In this document: piece after piece, positions 53,190 through 63,730 of the stretch | Position numbering within the stretch: the stretch's first letter is position 1 | How the letters are laid out: each line of letters starts with the position of its first letter | NCBI RefSeq assembly: GCF_000002075.1 | Contig: NW_004797434.1 | Coordinates: 513,368-577,367 of the forward strand | Direction of reading: 5' to 3' | From: Aplysia californica | Taxonomy: Eukaryota; Mollusca; Gastropoda; Aplysiida; Aplysiidae | DNA length: 64,000 bases | The notes under the pieces: model-generated | What the model saw: only the letters and a program-made list of their open reading frames with translations | Database searches by the model: none | What the model was told of the DNA's origin: nothing | Position numbers and translations under genes: made by a program

Positions 53190-53490
53190 ATTGGTGCGAG
53201 CAGTTGTTGTTCATCAGCATCACTTTGTGGACCGGACGATCCAGACATCCACACCGAATACATCGAGAACATGTGGATGCGCGCTAAACGAAAATTGTAC
53301 AGACAGTTCGACACATATCCCCTGATCTCTTCCTATCCTATCTCCATGAATTTGTTTTTCGCAACAGGTTTTGTGACGAGGACATCTTTCTGTGATCTTG
53401 TAGTTCCGTTCGTTAAAGTCCACGATCCATTTGTTTACATACAGAGAAGAAACCCAGAAGTCTTGATGACCAAATACTGTTTGAAATAGG
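53190..53490 (+). pseudogene. Decayed Merlin/IS1595-type transposase fragment
   Basis: Three short pieces in different frames match the ISXO2-like DDE transposase carboxy end: HHFVD, then HTEYIENMWMRAKRKLYRQF, then LHEFVFRNRFCDEDIFL before a stop. At least two frameshifts separate them. This family (Merlin in animals) carries the pattern NxExxW..KRxLxRQFGT, recalled from the family. It lies in the interval between GSAP and HDAC6. Confidence 0.65.
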
Positions 53491-53549
53491 CTACACAAAG
53501 AGCAGGGATGTAACTCAACTGCAAAACATCAAATTAGAATAAAATTCAG

Positions 53550-53595
53550 GGGGGGGGGGGCATGCCCCCCTGGAACCCCCCCCCCCCCCCCCCCA
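53550..53595 (+). repeat. Adjacent poly-G and poly-C runs
   Basis: G run at 53550-53559 and C run at 53577-53595, separated by CATGCCCCCCTGGAA; self-complementary. Confidence 0.9.
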
Positions 53596-54401
53596 CCTCC
53601 ATATTTTTATTAGGTCAGGGGGGCAAGTCCCTCTGAAACCTCCTACTCTTGACTTTAACGAATGAAACTACAAAACCGCCCATCTTTCTTGTCATGCTAC
53701 GGACTTAGATCTCTAGATCATCCCCTATAAATATGCTACAAACGCAAGTATTAATGCGTTATTGTTGTAAATTGAATCTTATAATGTAAGCACCTAAAAT
53801 TCACTTTGACCAAAAAAGATGTAACTGACCAACTGTGTAAGTTTTCATTTTTAGAAATTTAAAGACCCACCTGAAATCCCACTGTGTTGACGGTAACTGT
53901 AGATGAATTGCGATAAAGATGACAAAAGATCGAATGTTGTGTGTAGTTCAAACATTGTAACTGTCAACAGGTCTGGCCAAACTCTCCCTGTGACTTATTT
54001 ATGCACCGTTCGAGTTGCTTCTTCTTTTGCACTCCAAATTTTGTCACATAATTGAGACAGCACGTACAGTGCATGCACAATCGTTGGCTACACAGCAGTC
54101 GGCAATTGGTGGATCACATGCAGACAGCCTTCCGTGTTTTGATTTAGGAGGTTAAAGGTCATACACATCAGAAACTGAAGTCGGAAATCTTGCTTCCAGT
54201 GGCTAACCTTGCCTACAGTTTCAATTTTAGAGACATCTATTCGAAGCTGTGCACACTGGCTTAGTTGAATTTTCAATAGTACTCCTAAATTCTGGTTGCC
54301 TGTTATCAACACTAAAACAGTATTGTGAATTTGATTCTTTGATTCCTTCCTCAAGCAAGTTGCGCTTTCGACTTTCGACCGAATTCATAACATCCGGTAC
54401 T

Positions 54402-54412
54402 AACATGGCGGC
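54402..54412 (+). promoter_or_regulatory. YY1-like box AACATGGCGGC
   Basis: AACATGGCGGC matches the AANATGGCGGC consensus of YY1, which in animal promoters usually lies just downstream of a transcription start. Its position and orientation fit the HDAC6-like gene. Confidence 0.5.
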
Positions 54413-54514
54413 TGTCATAAGCAAAAGGAAGCCTAGGGAACGCTCTTCGGAAAACAAATTTAACACTTGAAAAAAAATAATAATCAGCGTAAAACAAGAA
54501 CTAGAGTGTAAAAA
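54402..54514 (+). other. Probable non-coding first exon of the HDAC6-like gene
   Basis: An AT-rich stretch ending in a strong GTAAGT donor at 54515, 1.3 kb before the acceptor of the first coding exon (55835). It carries a short upstream open frame starting ATGGCGGCT at 54405 (MAAVISKRKPRERSSENKF, stop at 54468-54470). The 5' limit is not visible; it is set here at the YY1-like box. Confidence 0.5.
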
Positions 54515-54910
54515 GTAAGTATATCTACTCTTAACATATTTTCTTTTGGCCGACTTTATGACACTTCCACAGAAAGGTGGAGGAGTCTCTTTGTCTACAC
54601 ACAGGACAGTTTCAGTTAGCAGTAGAATAAGATTTGGATCATCGCTGACGGTGCATGTCCATAGCTGCTCCCCCGCCTCAGGATCCACCTCAAAATCCAT
54701 CTGTTCAGTAAGAATCTGGTTGGAGATCCGTCGGGGAGAACCAGACAAGCTGATAGATGTTTATATTCCCCTTTGGCTCTCCTTACATGCCTTTCCCTCA
54801 CTCTCAATTTTTGGGAAGGACTTCAGGCAGTAAGTAACTACTGTAACAAGCGACGGCCCCAACAAACTTACAAACAACACTACAATAAAAAAAGAAGAGA
54901 CCAAGTACAC

Positions 54911-55028
54911 TAACTTAACCCTAACCCTGCCCCTAACTTAAACCCTAACCCTAACCCTACCCCGAACATAAACTTAAACCTAAACCATAACCCAACCCTT
55001 ACCCATACCTCTACCCATACCCTTATAT
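54911..55028 (+). repeat. Degenerate interstitial telomere-like tract
   Basis: TTAACCCTAACCCTGCCCCT and AAACCCTAACCCTAACCCTA, then decayed CCCATACC-type units: CCCTAA repeats over about 115 bp in the first intron of the HDAC6-like gene. Confidence 0.8.
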
Positions 55029-55597
55029 CCCTACCAATCTGTTCTACTCTGTCTCATAGTGGTCGCTTGTTACGGAAGTCCTCCCAATTATTGTATGGGA
55101 ATTGTGATTTTTCTTTTTCTAGATCTATAGCCCTTGTTCCTTTTTATCTACAAACTAAAACAAACTCATGAAACTGCATATCAATTTGATGTTCTTTCTT
55201 GTTGTGTGTATGCGTTAATGTTCATGTTCTGTAACACCAAGTGCTACCATTGTAAACGACCAAGAGATGAATCTCCCCCCCCCCTGCTCAGCGAATAATA
55301 AAAGATTGTCATTGTTTTAACTCTGCTTTAGTGAACACGTTAAGATTGACTTCTGACATTATCCACTATGATCAATAACACAATCACATCTTAGTATCTT
55401 AGTGAGACTGCATGGCAAATGATAAATTGTTATTTAATTCACAAAGTTACTGAATTATATAATTCTTTGACTGAATTGTGAATGATAATTTCTGTGGGCA
55501 GTGTTGATGTTTTATCTTTGTCGGGCAGTCTTGAGGTTAACATTGATATTGTTAACACTGTCTCAGGAAGAACCCTTAACACTGTATTATTTTGTTT

Positions 55598-55792
55598 CTT
55601 TTAGTAAGAGTTTAATGACACTTGCAGCACGGGTCAGATCATATAAGTAGTGCCAAAGGTTACAGGTGTTAACAAGCTAATAACAGGCACAAAAAAAAAG
55701 GAGAAATGAGATGACGAATGTTTGAGTTTGAGAGGAAGGAAGGAAGGAACAAACCACACCAGAGCACCCACCAACCAACGATATGTTAGTTT
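55598..55792 (-). mobile_element. SINE-A copy, antisense to HDAC6
   Basis: TTTTAGTAAGAGTTTAATGA tail, ACCAGAGCACCCACCAACCA head; about 45 nt upstream of the acceptor at 55835. Confidence 0.75.
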
Positions 55793-55834
55793 GTAAAGTA
55801 TTACTGAGTCGCTCTGTTTTCTCTGGTTCCACAG

Positions 55835-55909
55835 CTTCAGTACATAGAGTTTTCAGACTTGACAGCTGTTCAGCAAAGGCGCCAAAATGATGTTGCCACA
55901 GGAGGAAAG
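55835..55909 (+). CDS. HDAC6: HDAC6-like exon with start codon
   Basis: Acceptor TTCCACAG, donor GTAACA. The first 52 nt are 5' UTR; ATGATG at 55887 starts the protein (MMLPQEE), leaving phase 2. The frame fits the next exon exactly. Confidence 0.8.
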
Positions 55910-58900
55910 GTAACAATTTGAAATCTCTCTGATAGTTTTCAGAAAATAGTTCATGAACCTGTAAAACTGTTTTCAAAGAAGAAGATGATAATATTATAAC
56001 AGTATGTTTTAACCCTCTGCGTGGGCATCACGACCCGTGATGACACATACCTCCCTTCTGCGCGCATCGCGACCACTGGTCATGATCCGACATGAGTGTA
56101 GAAACTATACCGTTGACATGATAATAGCCATTTTTTAAACTGCTGGTGATTACAGTCCACCAGTGCAACGTTTATTAGTGCCGCTGGCCGCGCATTTCGC
56201 AGTCGGGGATCGGTTGGGAGTTTTTTATCGGCAATTCTCAGGGATATTGTTCACAGTTTTCAAAAAGTCGGATTCGTCAGCTGATTTAGACTCAGATTTA
56301 CCCAATATTTTTCTAGAATCAGACCACAATGATAAAGAGGTAGAAGGATTAGGTCCTCAAATAAAAGATTTAGATCTACGTGTGAATGATGGGGATATCG
56401 TGTTGTAGATCTAGATCTAGATCTAACGAGGTTAAGCCCAGAAGGGGACGTCGATATTCCTGCTGATCTCCAAGCAGGCTGGACTAAAAATGATGAGGAT
56501 TTTGATACCAACAACAACAACAACAACAACATCATTAAAAAAACACATCTGACCAGATATAAAGGTAGTTCATTGTTTAAGACACATTTTTCCTTCTTAC
56601 TGTAATTAGAAATTATGATAAATAAGAAAGATATATGAGCTTTTTTTATAGCCATGTTGAAAATTAGCATTTTTTAAAAATAAACCTAGCACTGAAAGGA
56701 AGTAATGGTAAAAAGGGCTTAGTGCTAAGAGGGTTAATTAGTGACCAACAAGTAGTTGAAGTAGCAATGCCAATTGAGCGAAATTTTGGTCCCCATTTGC
56801 AGGTGTATTTTTGGACAGGATCGGAGCTTAGGTGACTAACTTTCTCAAACTCGGTTGGCTCTATTTCTAGACCAATATGAATGAAACTTGGCAACCAATC
56901 AGAAAATAGGGCAAACTAATATGTGGACATTGAAAATTGTACACCTAAATTGACCTATATTTTCGGTGTTGGAAACACTTTCATATCAGATATTCCCTAA
57001 ACTATGATGGAGCTTGATTTTCAATGTCGAGAGGGTAAGAAATCTATCTTTCCACTACAGTGCCTTCAAATTTGAAAGTTCTTTGTCAAGCAGCTATTTA
57101 GAATTTATCATAAATGTACCACTACCCCCCCCCCCCCCCCCCCCCACCCCTGTCTAAAGCGGCTTCATATGGAGACCGGCCATTTGTTCCCGCACTCCCT
57201 CTGCAAATGTATGTGACCTACAAATCCTTGCATGATTTTTCCGAGCCCGTTCATTGGTCTCCTGAAATAAGGAAATGTCGGGCGTGGGCATCCGGTTGTT
57301 TTTCTCTCTGTTCCCCTGCAGTATAACATAATGGGGGTGATCGCGTCTCAACTGAAAAAAAGAAAGCTATTTAATTGTACGGCATGTAAGATTGAATTAA
57401 ATTACATTTTATGGTTGGCATGGGCTCAAGTCATCAAAGAAGGTTTGCCATTATTTAGTCACACTGCCAACATTTTCTTAAAGATTTCATGATGTGATAA
57501 TAAAATGCTCTGATCCCAGCACCCCTCTTTCTCAAAATCGAAATACGTACACAAAATTTTTAATTATAACAAAATTACAAGAAAATTATTAGTAAATCTG
57601 ACTACATAAATGGTTTCTCCACCCAAAAACACATTGAGTAGCCAAGATTCATTTCCACATTGAAGGAAAATTATATTACATTCCTAAATTTAAAACTCAA
57701 CTCATTGATACAATACAAAGGTTTCATTGTTTGTCAGATTTCCACGCACAGAACACAAGTGTACACAGTATGTAAGGCAACACCGATTACTACCTGCCCA
57801 TCCTTCTTTCAAGCATATACACAGAATCTCCAACCCAAACAACATCATCACAGTAACATGGCATAATTAGATAAAGCAAAAACCACAGAGCTGCATAGAA
57901 GATGAGGGGGTTGCCTATTTTATGCCTTGGTTTGGAGCTGCATGGGTGTGAAATTTTGTGTCAAGTTGTGCTTAGGCTTATGTCACACAGTACTTCTAGC
58001 CCAGGATAGGGAAAGGAGAGAAAGAGTTTGTTCGTGGTCTATACCCTGATGCAGGGTGAAAAAGAAACTGATGATGATGATGACGATGACTTATGTTCTT
58101 TCTGTTTTTTTTAATTAGGCGCACAGGTGTTGTGTACGACAGCCGTCTCTCCTCGCACTTCAGTGCTTGGAATAAAGACTTCACAGAAAAGCCGCAAAGA
58201 AATACCAAGTGTATCGAAAGATGTACCGAACTTGGCCTTCTGAAAAGATGCCTTCACGTCCCTGTGAGTTGGAAGATTGTTTTATATTTTCTTGAATATA
58301 GTTACATATTAATGTCATACTGGACACATTGTTAGCTGTTTCAGTCGTGGAGCCCTTGACCTCCCTTTTAGAAACTTGGACTGAAAGGAAATATTCCTGT
58401 AAAACAAAACAAAATTGTAGGATCCCTACCTGGTACTCCTTTAAGTCGGTCAAGTTTCTTAATGCACTGGGCTGCATAGGCTGGCTTTATGCTTGATATT
58501 GTTAAAACATTTGTGAGGTATGCTGACAAAATGAGTTACTTCTTGCGATCCAAGAGCAGAGATATCAGCTGAGGTCTAGATTTATAGATTTTCAATTGTT
58601 GCCATTTTTTTCAAGTCTACTGTGTCTTTTATTATTGCATATTTACAAATTATACACACTACACCTAAAAAGTTTATGTATCAATTTCCATAAGGCTAAA
58701 ATCCGAGAAGTAACTCATTTAATTTTATCAGCACACCTCACATTTGCATATATTATTTTATGTGGTGATTGCTTATCTTCATCTATAGTTGGTACTACCT
58801 ACTCTCGCGTGTGATGTTATTGTCAGTGTGCCATATTTACTTGATGAAATCTAGTGTACTTTTTTCTGTTCGTTTTTCATCCGCGACTGGAAATACAATT

Positions 58901-61900
58901 TCATTTTATGGTTTGTAATCTGTTCACTCTTCAACAGAAGTGAAAATAGTTTATGAAGGACTATTATTATGCTGGTGGTTCAAAAAGGTTTGATGCGGTT
59001 GAAATAAATTTCATGTTTGTAAATACATTTTTGTGCAGGTGCGTGAGGCCACTGAGGCTGAGATGATGTTGTGTCACACACGTCAACATATAGAACTGCT
59101 GAGAATGACAGAGTCCATGAATGGGGAGGAGCTGAAAGCTATTTCCCAGAAATATGATTTTATTTATTTTCATCAAGTGAGTGTGACATAAAGAATTTAT
59201 TTGACACCAAATAAGTAGTTTGAGTTGGGTTGGGTTTTTTTGTGTTTTTTTTGGGGGGGGTCCACCATTTAGCAGGGGCATTCAATGTGACACATACATG
59301 TTGAACAGTGAGAGTGACTCAATTTCTGTTCAACCAGATGAACCCTGACCTCCTGAGCCCAAAATAATCTGCCTCCTGAGAAAAAAACATGGCTACACAC
59401 ACCATGAACGCCGCATACCTTTTTCATTCGAACCACTTCTCTCTTCCCCTGTACAATAGTTACCATGAACTGACAAGTTTTTTTCACATCATTTTTCCCC
59501 TTTTTGTCCTTGTGCAGACTAGCACACACCGATATAGGGGCAAATAACTCGCACACCAATATATCAGGGTCACGGATTCATTGAGTGAAGAGGGATTAAT
59601 ACTTAACTGTGCCTTTGAGCACTAAAGAACACAGGGGAAGTGTACTTTGAAAACTTAGAACCAAGAATGTAAATAACTTGGCTGTTTGTTTATGCAAAAA
59701 TGTTAGTTATCTTTTTCTGTTTGACTTGACCTGCAAAATCGTTTTCGATGAAACAATAGTTGTGACTTTTTTGTGTTGATGATTCATTTACTCTGACCAG
59801 TTGCTTTCATTCACATTCCTCTGCAGAAATCCTTTGAAAATGCAAAGCTGTCACTTGGAGGGGTCATTGATTTGGTTGATAAAGTTGTTTCTGAGCAAGT
59901 AAGTGTACTTTGTTGCTTTGCTGTATGTGAACCATGCTGAGGAAAGAAGTTATACAACATCTCAAATGTTAACCCTATAAACATAGATAAGTCAAATTTA
60001 TAGGTTGTGTTTATTCAATTTATTAGTATGAAAGGATTAAAGATATTAAAAACTTTAAGAAAATGGCATCAGTTGAAAATCTACTAATTTGTTTTTGGGT
60101 TTTATTTTTGGCAGATATCTCCTTTCGTGGATTGCGAGGGGTAACTCATTTTGTCAGGTCGCCTATCATATTGTTTGCATTTTAATCCGAAATACTCATG
60201 ATTTGATTTTTATCACTTCATAAAGGACTTTTACTCCATTTTATTTCAAGATGTTAATTCCACTGGATAATTTTGTATGAATACTTGTATATGTTTCAGG
60301 TGCGGAATGGGATGGCAATAGTGCGACCCCCTGGCCATCATGCCATGAAAGAGGAGTACTGCGGCTATTGCTATCTGAGCAATGCAGCCATCGCTGCAAA
60401 AAGTGCACTGGAGAAGTACAATTTGAAAAGGTAATGCCTAGTTCGGAAAGTGCCTCCCCTTTACCTTGGTGGTTCCCGAATATTGTCGTCACACTTCTAC
60501 TCCCTTCATTCTCTGCTTTACAAGGTACACTTAAATTATGCTTCAGCATACCCACATACTCCTGTAGATCAAAGAAATCTCATCAGAACCAGGAAGATTG
60601 CTCGATAAGGATAGATATGTTTGAGTAAGAGTGACTAGGATGAATGCGTGGAGTGGGAAGATCTTATATAAAACTGAAATAGCAAACGATGGGCTTCAAT
60701 ATAATTTGATAAATGTGAGTTGGAAGAATACATTAAGCGAGAAGATTTGAGTTCACATTGTAGTTCTGTAATAAGTTAGTTGAACTTCTATAAGGGTAGG
60801 GTGTGTAAGCAATATCTAACTATAATGTTATTAGTTAATGAAGAAGGACAGGCTATGAGTTTTGGAAGAAGTTGAGCATATTTTGTATTGAAAAGTACTC
60901 AATGTTTTTTTGGGGGGAGCGACAGCCTGTACATTTCTTCCACATGCAGCACCAGGCTTTATATCAATGTCTTCCTTCTTTTTCCCCCCTGCTATTTCAT
61001 GTTCTGAGGTGCTTTCTGCATTTTTACAAGATTTCAGTCGTGTTGAATTCCACATCAAAAGATACCAATATAAGATATTTAACAAAAGATATGTGTAGTA
61101 TATAAACTAGTTGCTCTTGTATCATTTTACTTGTGTTCACTTTATGAAGTATAATAAGTTGCATGTTTGGGGTCTAATTTTGTCTTATTTGATCCTGGTA
61201 CCCCCACTGAATGGATAAAAGAGGAAATTGACGTTCAAAGCTTTCTGGTGAAGTGGTTTTTGAGAAAAAGCTCCTGACAGTTTTATCCACTACTTACTAA
61301 GAAAGAAAAAGATATGGAATTTGCGGAAATTAACATTCTCTGCTGCCTCCATGTTCCGAGTACTTGTCTTCTCTTTTCTGTAATCTATTGCCATTGATGT
61401 CGTACTTTTTAATTGGCGTCGATAGACTAGTGGTTAGGCTACCAGACCTGTTATCATGAGATTGCAGGTTCGGAAGTTCGAGCCTCAGCTCGGTCCAACG
61501 TTGTGTCCTTGGAAAAGACACTTTACAAGAATTTCCCATTTAGCTCGGTCCTTGTGGAGATGAAGATTTAACTGGGATGTCTCACCTCTTAAATAACCTA
61601 ATAGTGTTGATAGGGGAATTAAGCTTATACCATTCCACCATTTTCATATATGTTACTTTTTTTTCTTTTTTAATCTTCTGTAGGATTCTCATCTTGGACT
61701 GGGATGTGCATCATGGTCAGGGGACGCAATTTGCCTTCTATGATGACCCAAGGTAGGTGTCTGAACTCCCATCTAATTTTCACAGTCGTTAGTTTGAACA
61801 CTGTTTCAGGTCGAAATAACAGTTAATGCAAGAAAAGAAAAGTTATAGAGTAAAGATAGTGGTTTATTCATCCTGGTGCTTTGTCAAAATTTTAAAAATG

Positions 61901-63730
61901 TTTTTCACGATTTCATAATGATTTTGGTCCACTTTAGTGAGTTTGGTAGATCTAGAATTTTGTCAGAATAAATGGACCTCTCTAAAGTACAGGAGACATT
62001 GTCTTGTTCAGTAAGTTATTGCTGCCTGAATAGATTTGAAAAGAAGTGAAAGGCTCATGAGCAGCAGCACTTTTAAACATCATTTGGTAATCCAATGACT
62101 ATTGTGGAAGTTAAATGATAAAATAATTGTTGAAGTTTTGAAAAATTGAAAATATGTTTTTATTGTAAGAAATTAAATGAAAGAATTAATTAATGTTGAA
62201 GTCTAAAATTGGCATTTCAGTTCTCAACACTCTGCTCCTGCCATGTCCTTCTGTCAGTGATGGACTGCAAGACCCTTCGGTCTTTTTCAGTTGATAATGC
62301 GAATGTTTGAATGGTAACCAAGAGACGCAAATATTAGTATAAAAGATTGACCTTTATGTTATTTTTACAATGATGTGGAAAATATTTTGGATTGTTACAA
62401 TAATGTGGGAAATATCTTGGTATTTCCTCAAAATCTACTTTATGAACATTAAATTTGTTGTATGCAAAGGACTGTGAAACAACAAAACAAAAAACTACAC
62501 CCACCCCCCTCTTTTTTCTTCCAGGGTATTGTTTGTGAGCATCCACCGTTACGAGCTGGGCTCTGAGTGGCCACATCTTCGGGAGTCGGACTATGATTTT
62601 ATAGGGGAGGGGCCGGGCAAGGGTTACACCATCAATATCCCCCTCAATGAGGTGAGTTGGCGAAATTTTTATTTACTCTTAGCAAACAACCAGCCAGGTC
62701 AGCTGGCTCACAGCATCTCTCGGTTGTTTACAGTCATTGCAAAAAAAAAATATATATATACTAAACCTCAACAAATTCATCTTTCTCTCTATAATCAGAT
62801 TGTATGTTAACTGCTTTGGTCACTCATTTCCACTCAGTCTGGTGCAAATAGATTAAATGGAAGTGAAGTTATAGAGAAGTTTGTGTTGCCGAAAACGTGG
62901 ATGTTATAATTAGCTGCGTTGAAAAGAGGAATATCCTTCCATATACTAAGAGTCAAGCTATGACAAATTTTTACAAGGTCTAGAACTTGATGCATGTTAT
63001 TTAATTCTGCTGTCCGAAGGCAGAGGGAAGTGTCTGATTAAATAAAGTATTTTTGATACATTGTTTGATTGGTTTGTTACACTAGTTTTGCCCTTGTCTT
63101 TTTTTAATCAAAGGCAAGGCAATGTATAATAATGATAATAATAATGAATGAATTAATATCGCGCCAGAATCCACAAAAAGTGTTTGATGGCACTTACAAA
63201 ACACACACCCACACACACACGCAAAAGCTGTAAAGCTCAGTACCACTATGACTGACAGATGTTTCAGATGTAGAGTTCCAGCATTATAAATATACTTTCC
63301 TGAAAAACATTGTCTTCAACTTTGATTTAAATTGATCAATTGAAAGAGATATTTTAACATCTAAATCCAAATTGTTCTGAAGTTTTGGGGCACAGATGGA
63401 AAAGACCCTTTCACCCAACATTGTTCTGGACCTAGGCATGCAGAGCTGATGGTCATTTGAAGATCTTAAATTATGAGATGGTGCATACATTTCCATAAGT
63501 TCTGTAAGTTAATTTGGTGAGCACTGATGTAAAGATCTATAAACCATGCACAAAATTTTTAATTCAGTGTATGATAGTTCTCAAAGTGGTAAAGCTACAT
63601 AAATGCATGGATAGTTTGGTGAATTATCGTTTTGATTTGTGTGCCTGTTGTTGTTTTTTTTCAGACTGGCTGTGGTAACAGTGATTATTTATCTATATTT
63701 TTCAACCTGCTTTTACCAGTGTTTTATGAG
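55887..63730 (+). CDS. HDAC6: Class IIb deacetylase, HDAC6 domain-1-like, 5' part (8 coding exons)
   Basis: A zinc-dependent lysine deacetylase; HDAC6 acts mainly in the cytoplasm on tubulin and other proteins. Eight coding exons with GT-AG borders and consistent phases give 257 residues: 55887-55909, 58119-58263, 59039-59176, 59827-59898, 60300-60430, 61684-61752, 62525-62651, 63665-63730. The start ATG at 55887 gives [17 protein letters not shown], running straight into the domain. Visible landmarks: RPPGHH with catalytic His139-His140, DWDVHHGQG with zinc ligands Asp177 and His179, [13 protein letters not shown] (residues 208-220) and GNSDY (239-243). The third zinc ligand and catalytic Tyr lie past the window edge. 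[12 protein letters not shown] and the ESDY/GPGKGY region are closest to remembered insect HDAC6 domain 1; HDAC10 is the alternative. Residues 21-32 ([12 protein letters not shown]) show no HDAC10-type PEACE insertion, so a polyamine deacetylase role is less likely. Whether a second catalytic domain and a zinc finger follow cannot be seen. Confidence 0.88.
56009..56737 (+). mobile_element. piggyBac deletion derivative with transposase N-terminal remnant
   Basis: TTAA-CCCTCTGCGTGG at the left, GTGCTAAGAGGG-TTAA at the right, 729 bp. Inside, the plus strand encodes an acidic stretch ([15 protein letters not shown]) and, in another frame, [18 protein letters not shown], resembling the acidic N-terminal part of piggyBac transposases. 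The catalytic core is absent. In HDAC6 intron. Confidence 0.7.
57123..57146 (+). repeat. Poly-C run
   Basis: About 22 C with one A near the end. Confidence 0.9.
57895..58092 (+). mobile_element. Possible LINE 3' end with TGA repeat tail
   Basis: GTGGTCTATACCCTGATGCA followed by AAACTGATGATGATGATGAC, the layout of I/Nimb-type LINE 3' ends. No coding part remains. About 25 nt upstream of the exon at 58119. Confidence 0.4.
58119..58263 (+). CDS. HDAC6: HDAC6-like exon: [17 protein letters not shown]
   Basis: Acceptor AATTAG, donor GTGAGT, phase 2 to 0; residues 9-56, the start of the deacetylase fold ([20 protein letters not shown]). Confidence 0.92.
59039..59176 (+). CDS. HDAC6: HDAC6-like exon: [19 protein letters not shown]
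   Basis: Acceptor GTGCAG, donor GTGAGT, phase 0 to 0; residues 57-102, with the ATEAE...CHT motif common to class II enzymes and YDFIYFH. Confidence 0.93.
59827..59898 (+). CDS. HDAC6: HDAC6-like exon: [19 protein letters not shown]
   Basis: Acceptor CTGCAG, donor GTAAGT, phase 0 to 0; residues 103-126, the SxFxxAxLxxGxxxxLV helix. Confidence 0.92.
60300..60430 (+). CDS. HDAC6: HDAC6-like exon: RPPGHH catalytic block
   Basis: Acceptor TTTCAG, donor GTAATG, phase 0 to 2; [20 protein letters not shown] contains the tandem catalytic histidines. Confidence 0.95.
60431..61410. other. HDAC6 intron, nothing recognised
   Basis: No matched repeats and no exon-like match. Confidence 0.4.
61413..61632 (+). 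mobile_element. SINE-G, uninterrupted copy
   Basis: GGCGTCGATAGACTAGTGGT head, GGTTCGGAAGTTCGAGCC as B-box region, CCTTGGAAAAGACACTTTAC, ACCTAATAGTGTTGATAGGG tail. Just upstream of the exon at 61684. Confidence 0.75.
61684..61752 (+). CDS. HDAC6: HDAC6-like exon: DWDVHHGQG zinc site
   Basis: Acceptor TTCTGTAG, donor GTAGGT, phase 2 to 2; [20 protein letters not shown] contains two of the three zinc ligands. Confidence 0.95.
62525..62651 (+). CDS. HDAC6: HDAC6-like exon: [19 protein letters not shown]
   Basis: Acceptor TTCCAG, donor GTGAGT, phase 2 to 0; [20 protein letters not shown] followed by [14 protein letters not shown]. Confidence 0.95.
63125..63600 (-). mobile_element. LINE 3' end (CR1/L2-like carboxy terminus)
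   Basis: The minus strand encodes [38 protein letters not shown] and [17 protein letters not shown], matching the LRSS...PRSR...AFSxxAPKLWNxLP...FKxxLKTxLF end of CR1/L2/Rex-type LINEs. An ATT-type tail lies at 63125. Antisense in the intron before the last visible HDAC6 exon. Confidence 0.75.
63665..63730 (+). CDS. HDAC6: HDAC6-like exon: [19 protein letters not shown]
   Basis: Acceptor TTTCAG, donor GTAAGT, phase 0 to 0. The last exon in the window; the gene continues to the right. Confidence 0.92.

Larger units (their letters stand above)
52753..54401. other. Intergenic interval between head-to-head GSAP and HDAC6
   Basis: 1.65 kb containing the Merlin-like relic, a G-run/C-run pair (53550-53595) and otherwise nothing recognisable. 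Both promoters should lie here or at its edges. The G-run and C-run are complementary and could form a hairpin or be an assembly-sensitive site. Confidence 0.5.
54227..54700 (-). other. Unassigned open frame antisense to HDAC6 first exon
   Basis: From an ATG at 54700 the minus strand is open for over 150 codons (MDFEVDPEAGEQLWTCTVSD...). The frame extends upstream to a possible ATCTATCAG acceptor near 54752. No family was recognised. It overlaps the HDAC6 first exon and its YY1-like box. It may be chance, an exon of an unknown gene, or an unrecognised 5' exon of GSAP. Confidence 0.2.

Noticed and set aside
54246-54470. Short plus-strand frame ending MAAVISKRKPRERSS as an alternative HDAC6 start
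   Set aside because: It stops before the donor at 54515 and cannot join the deacetylase frame; kept as an upstream open frame only.
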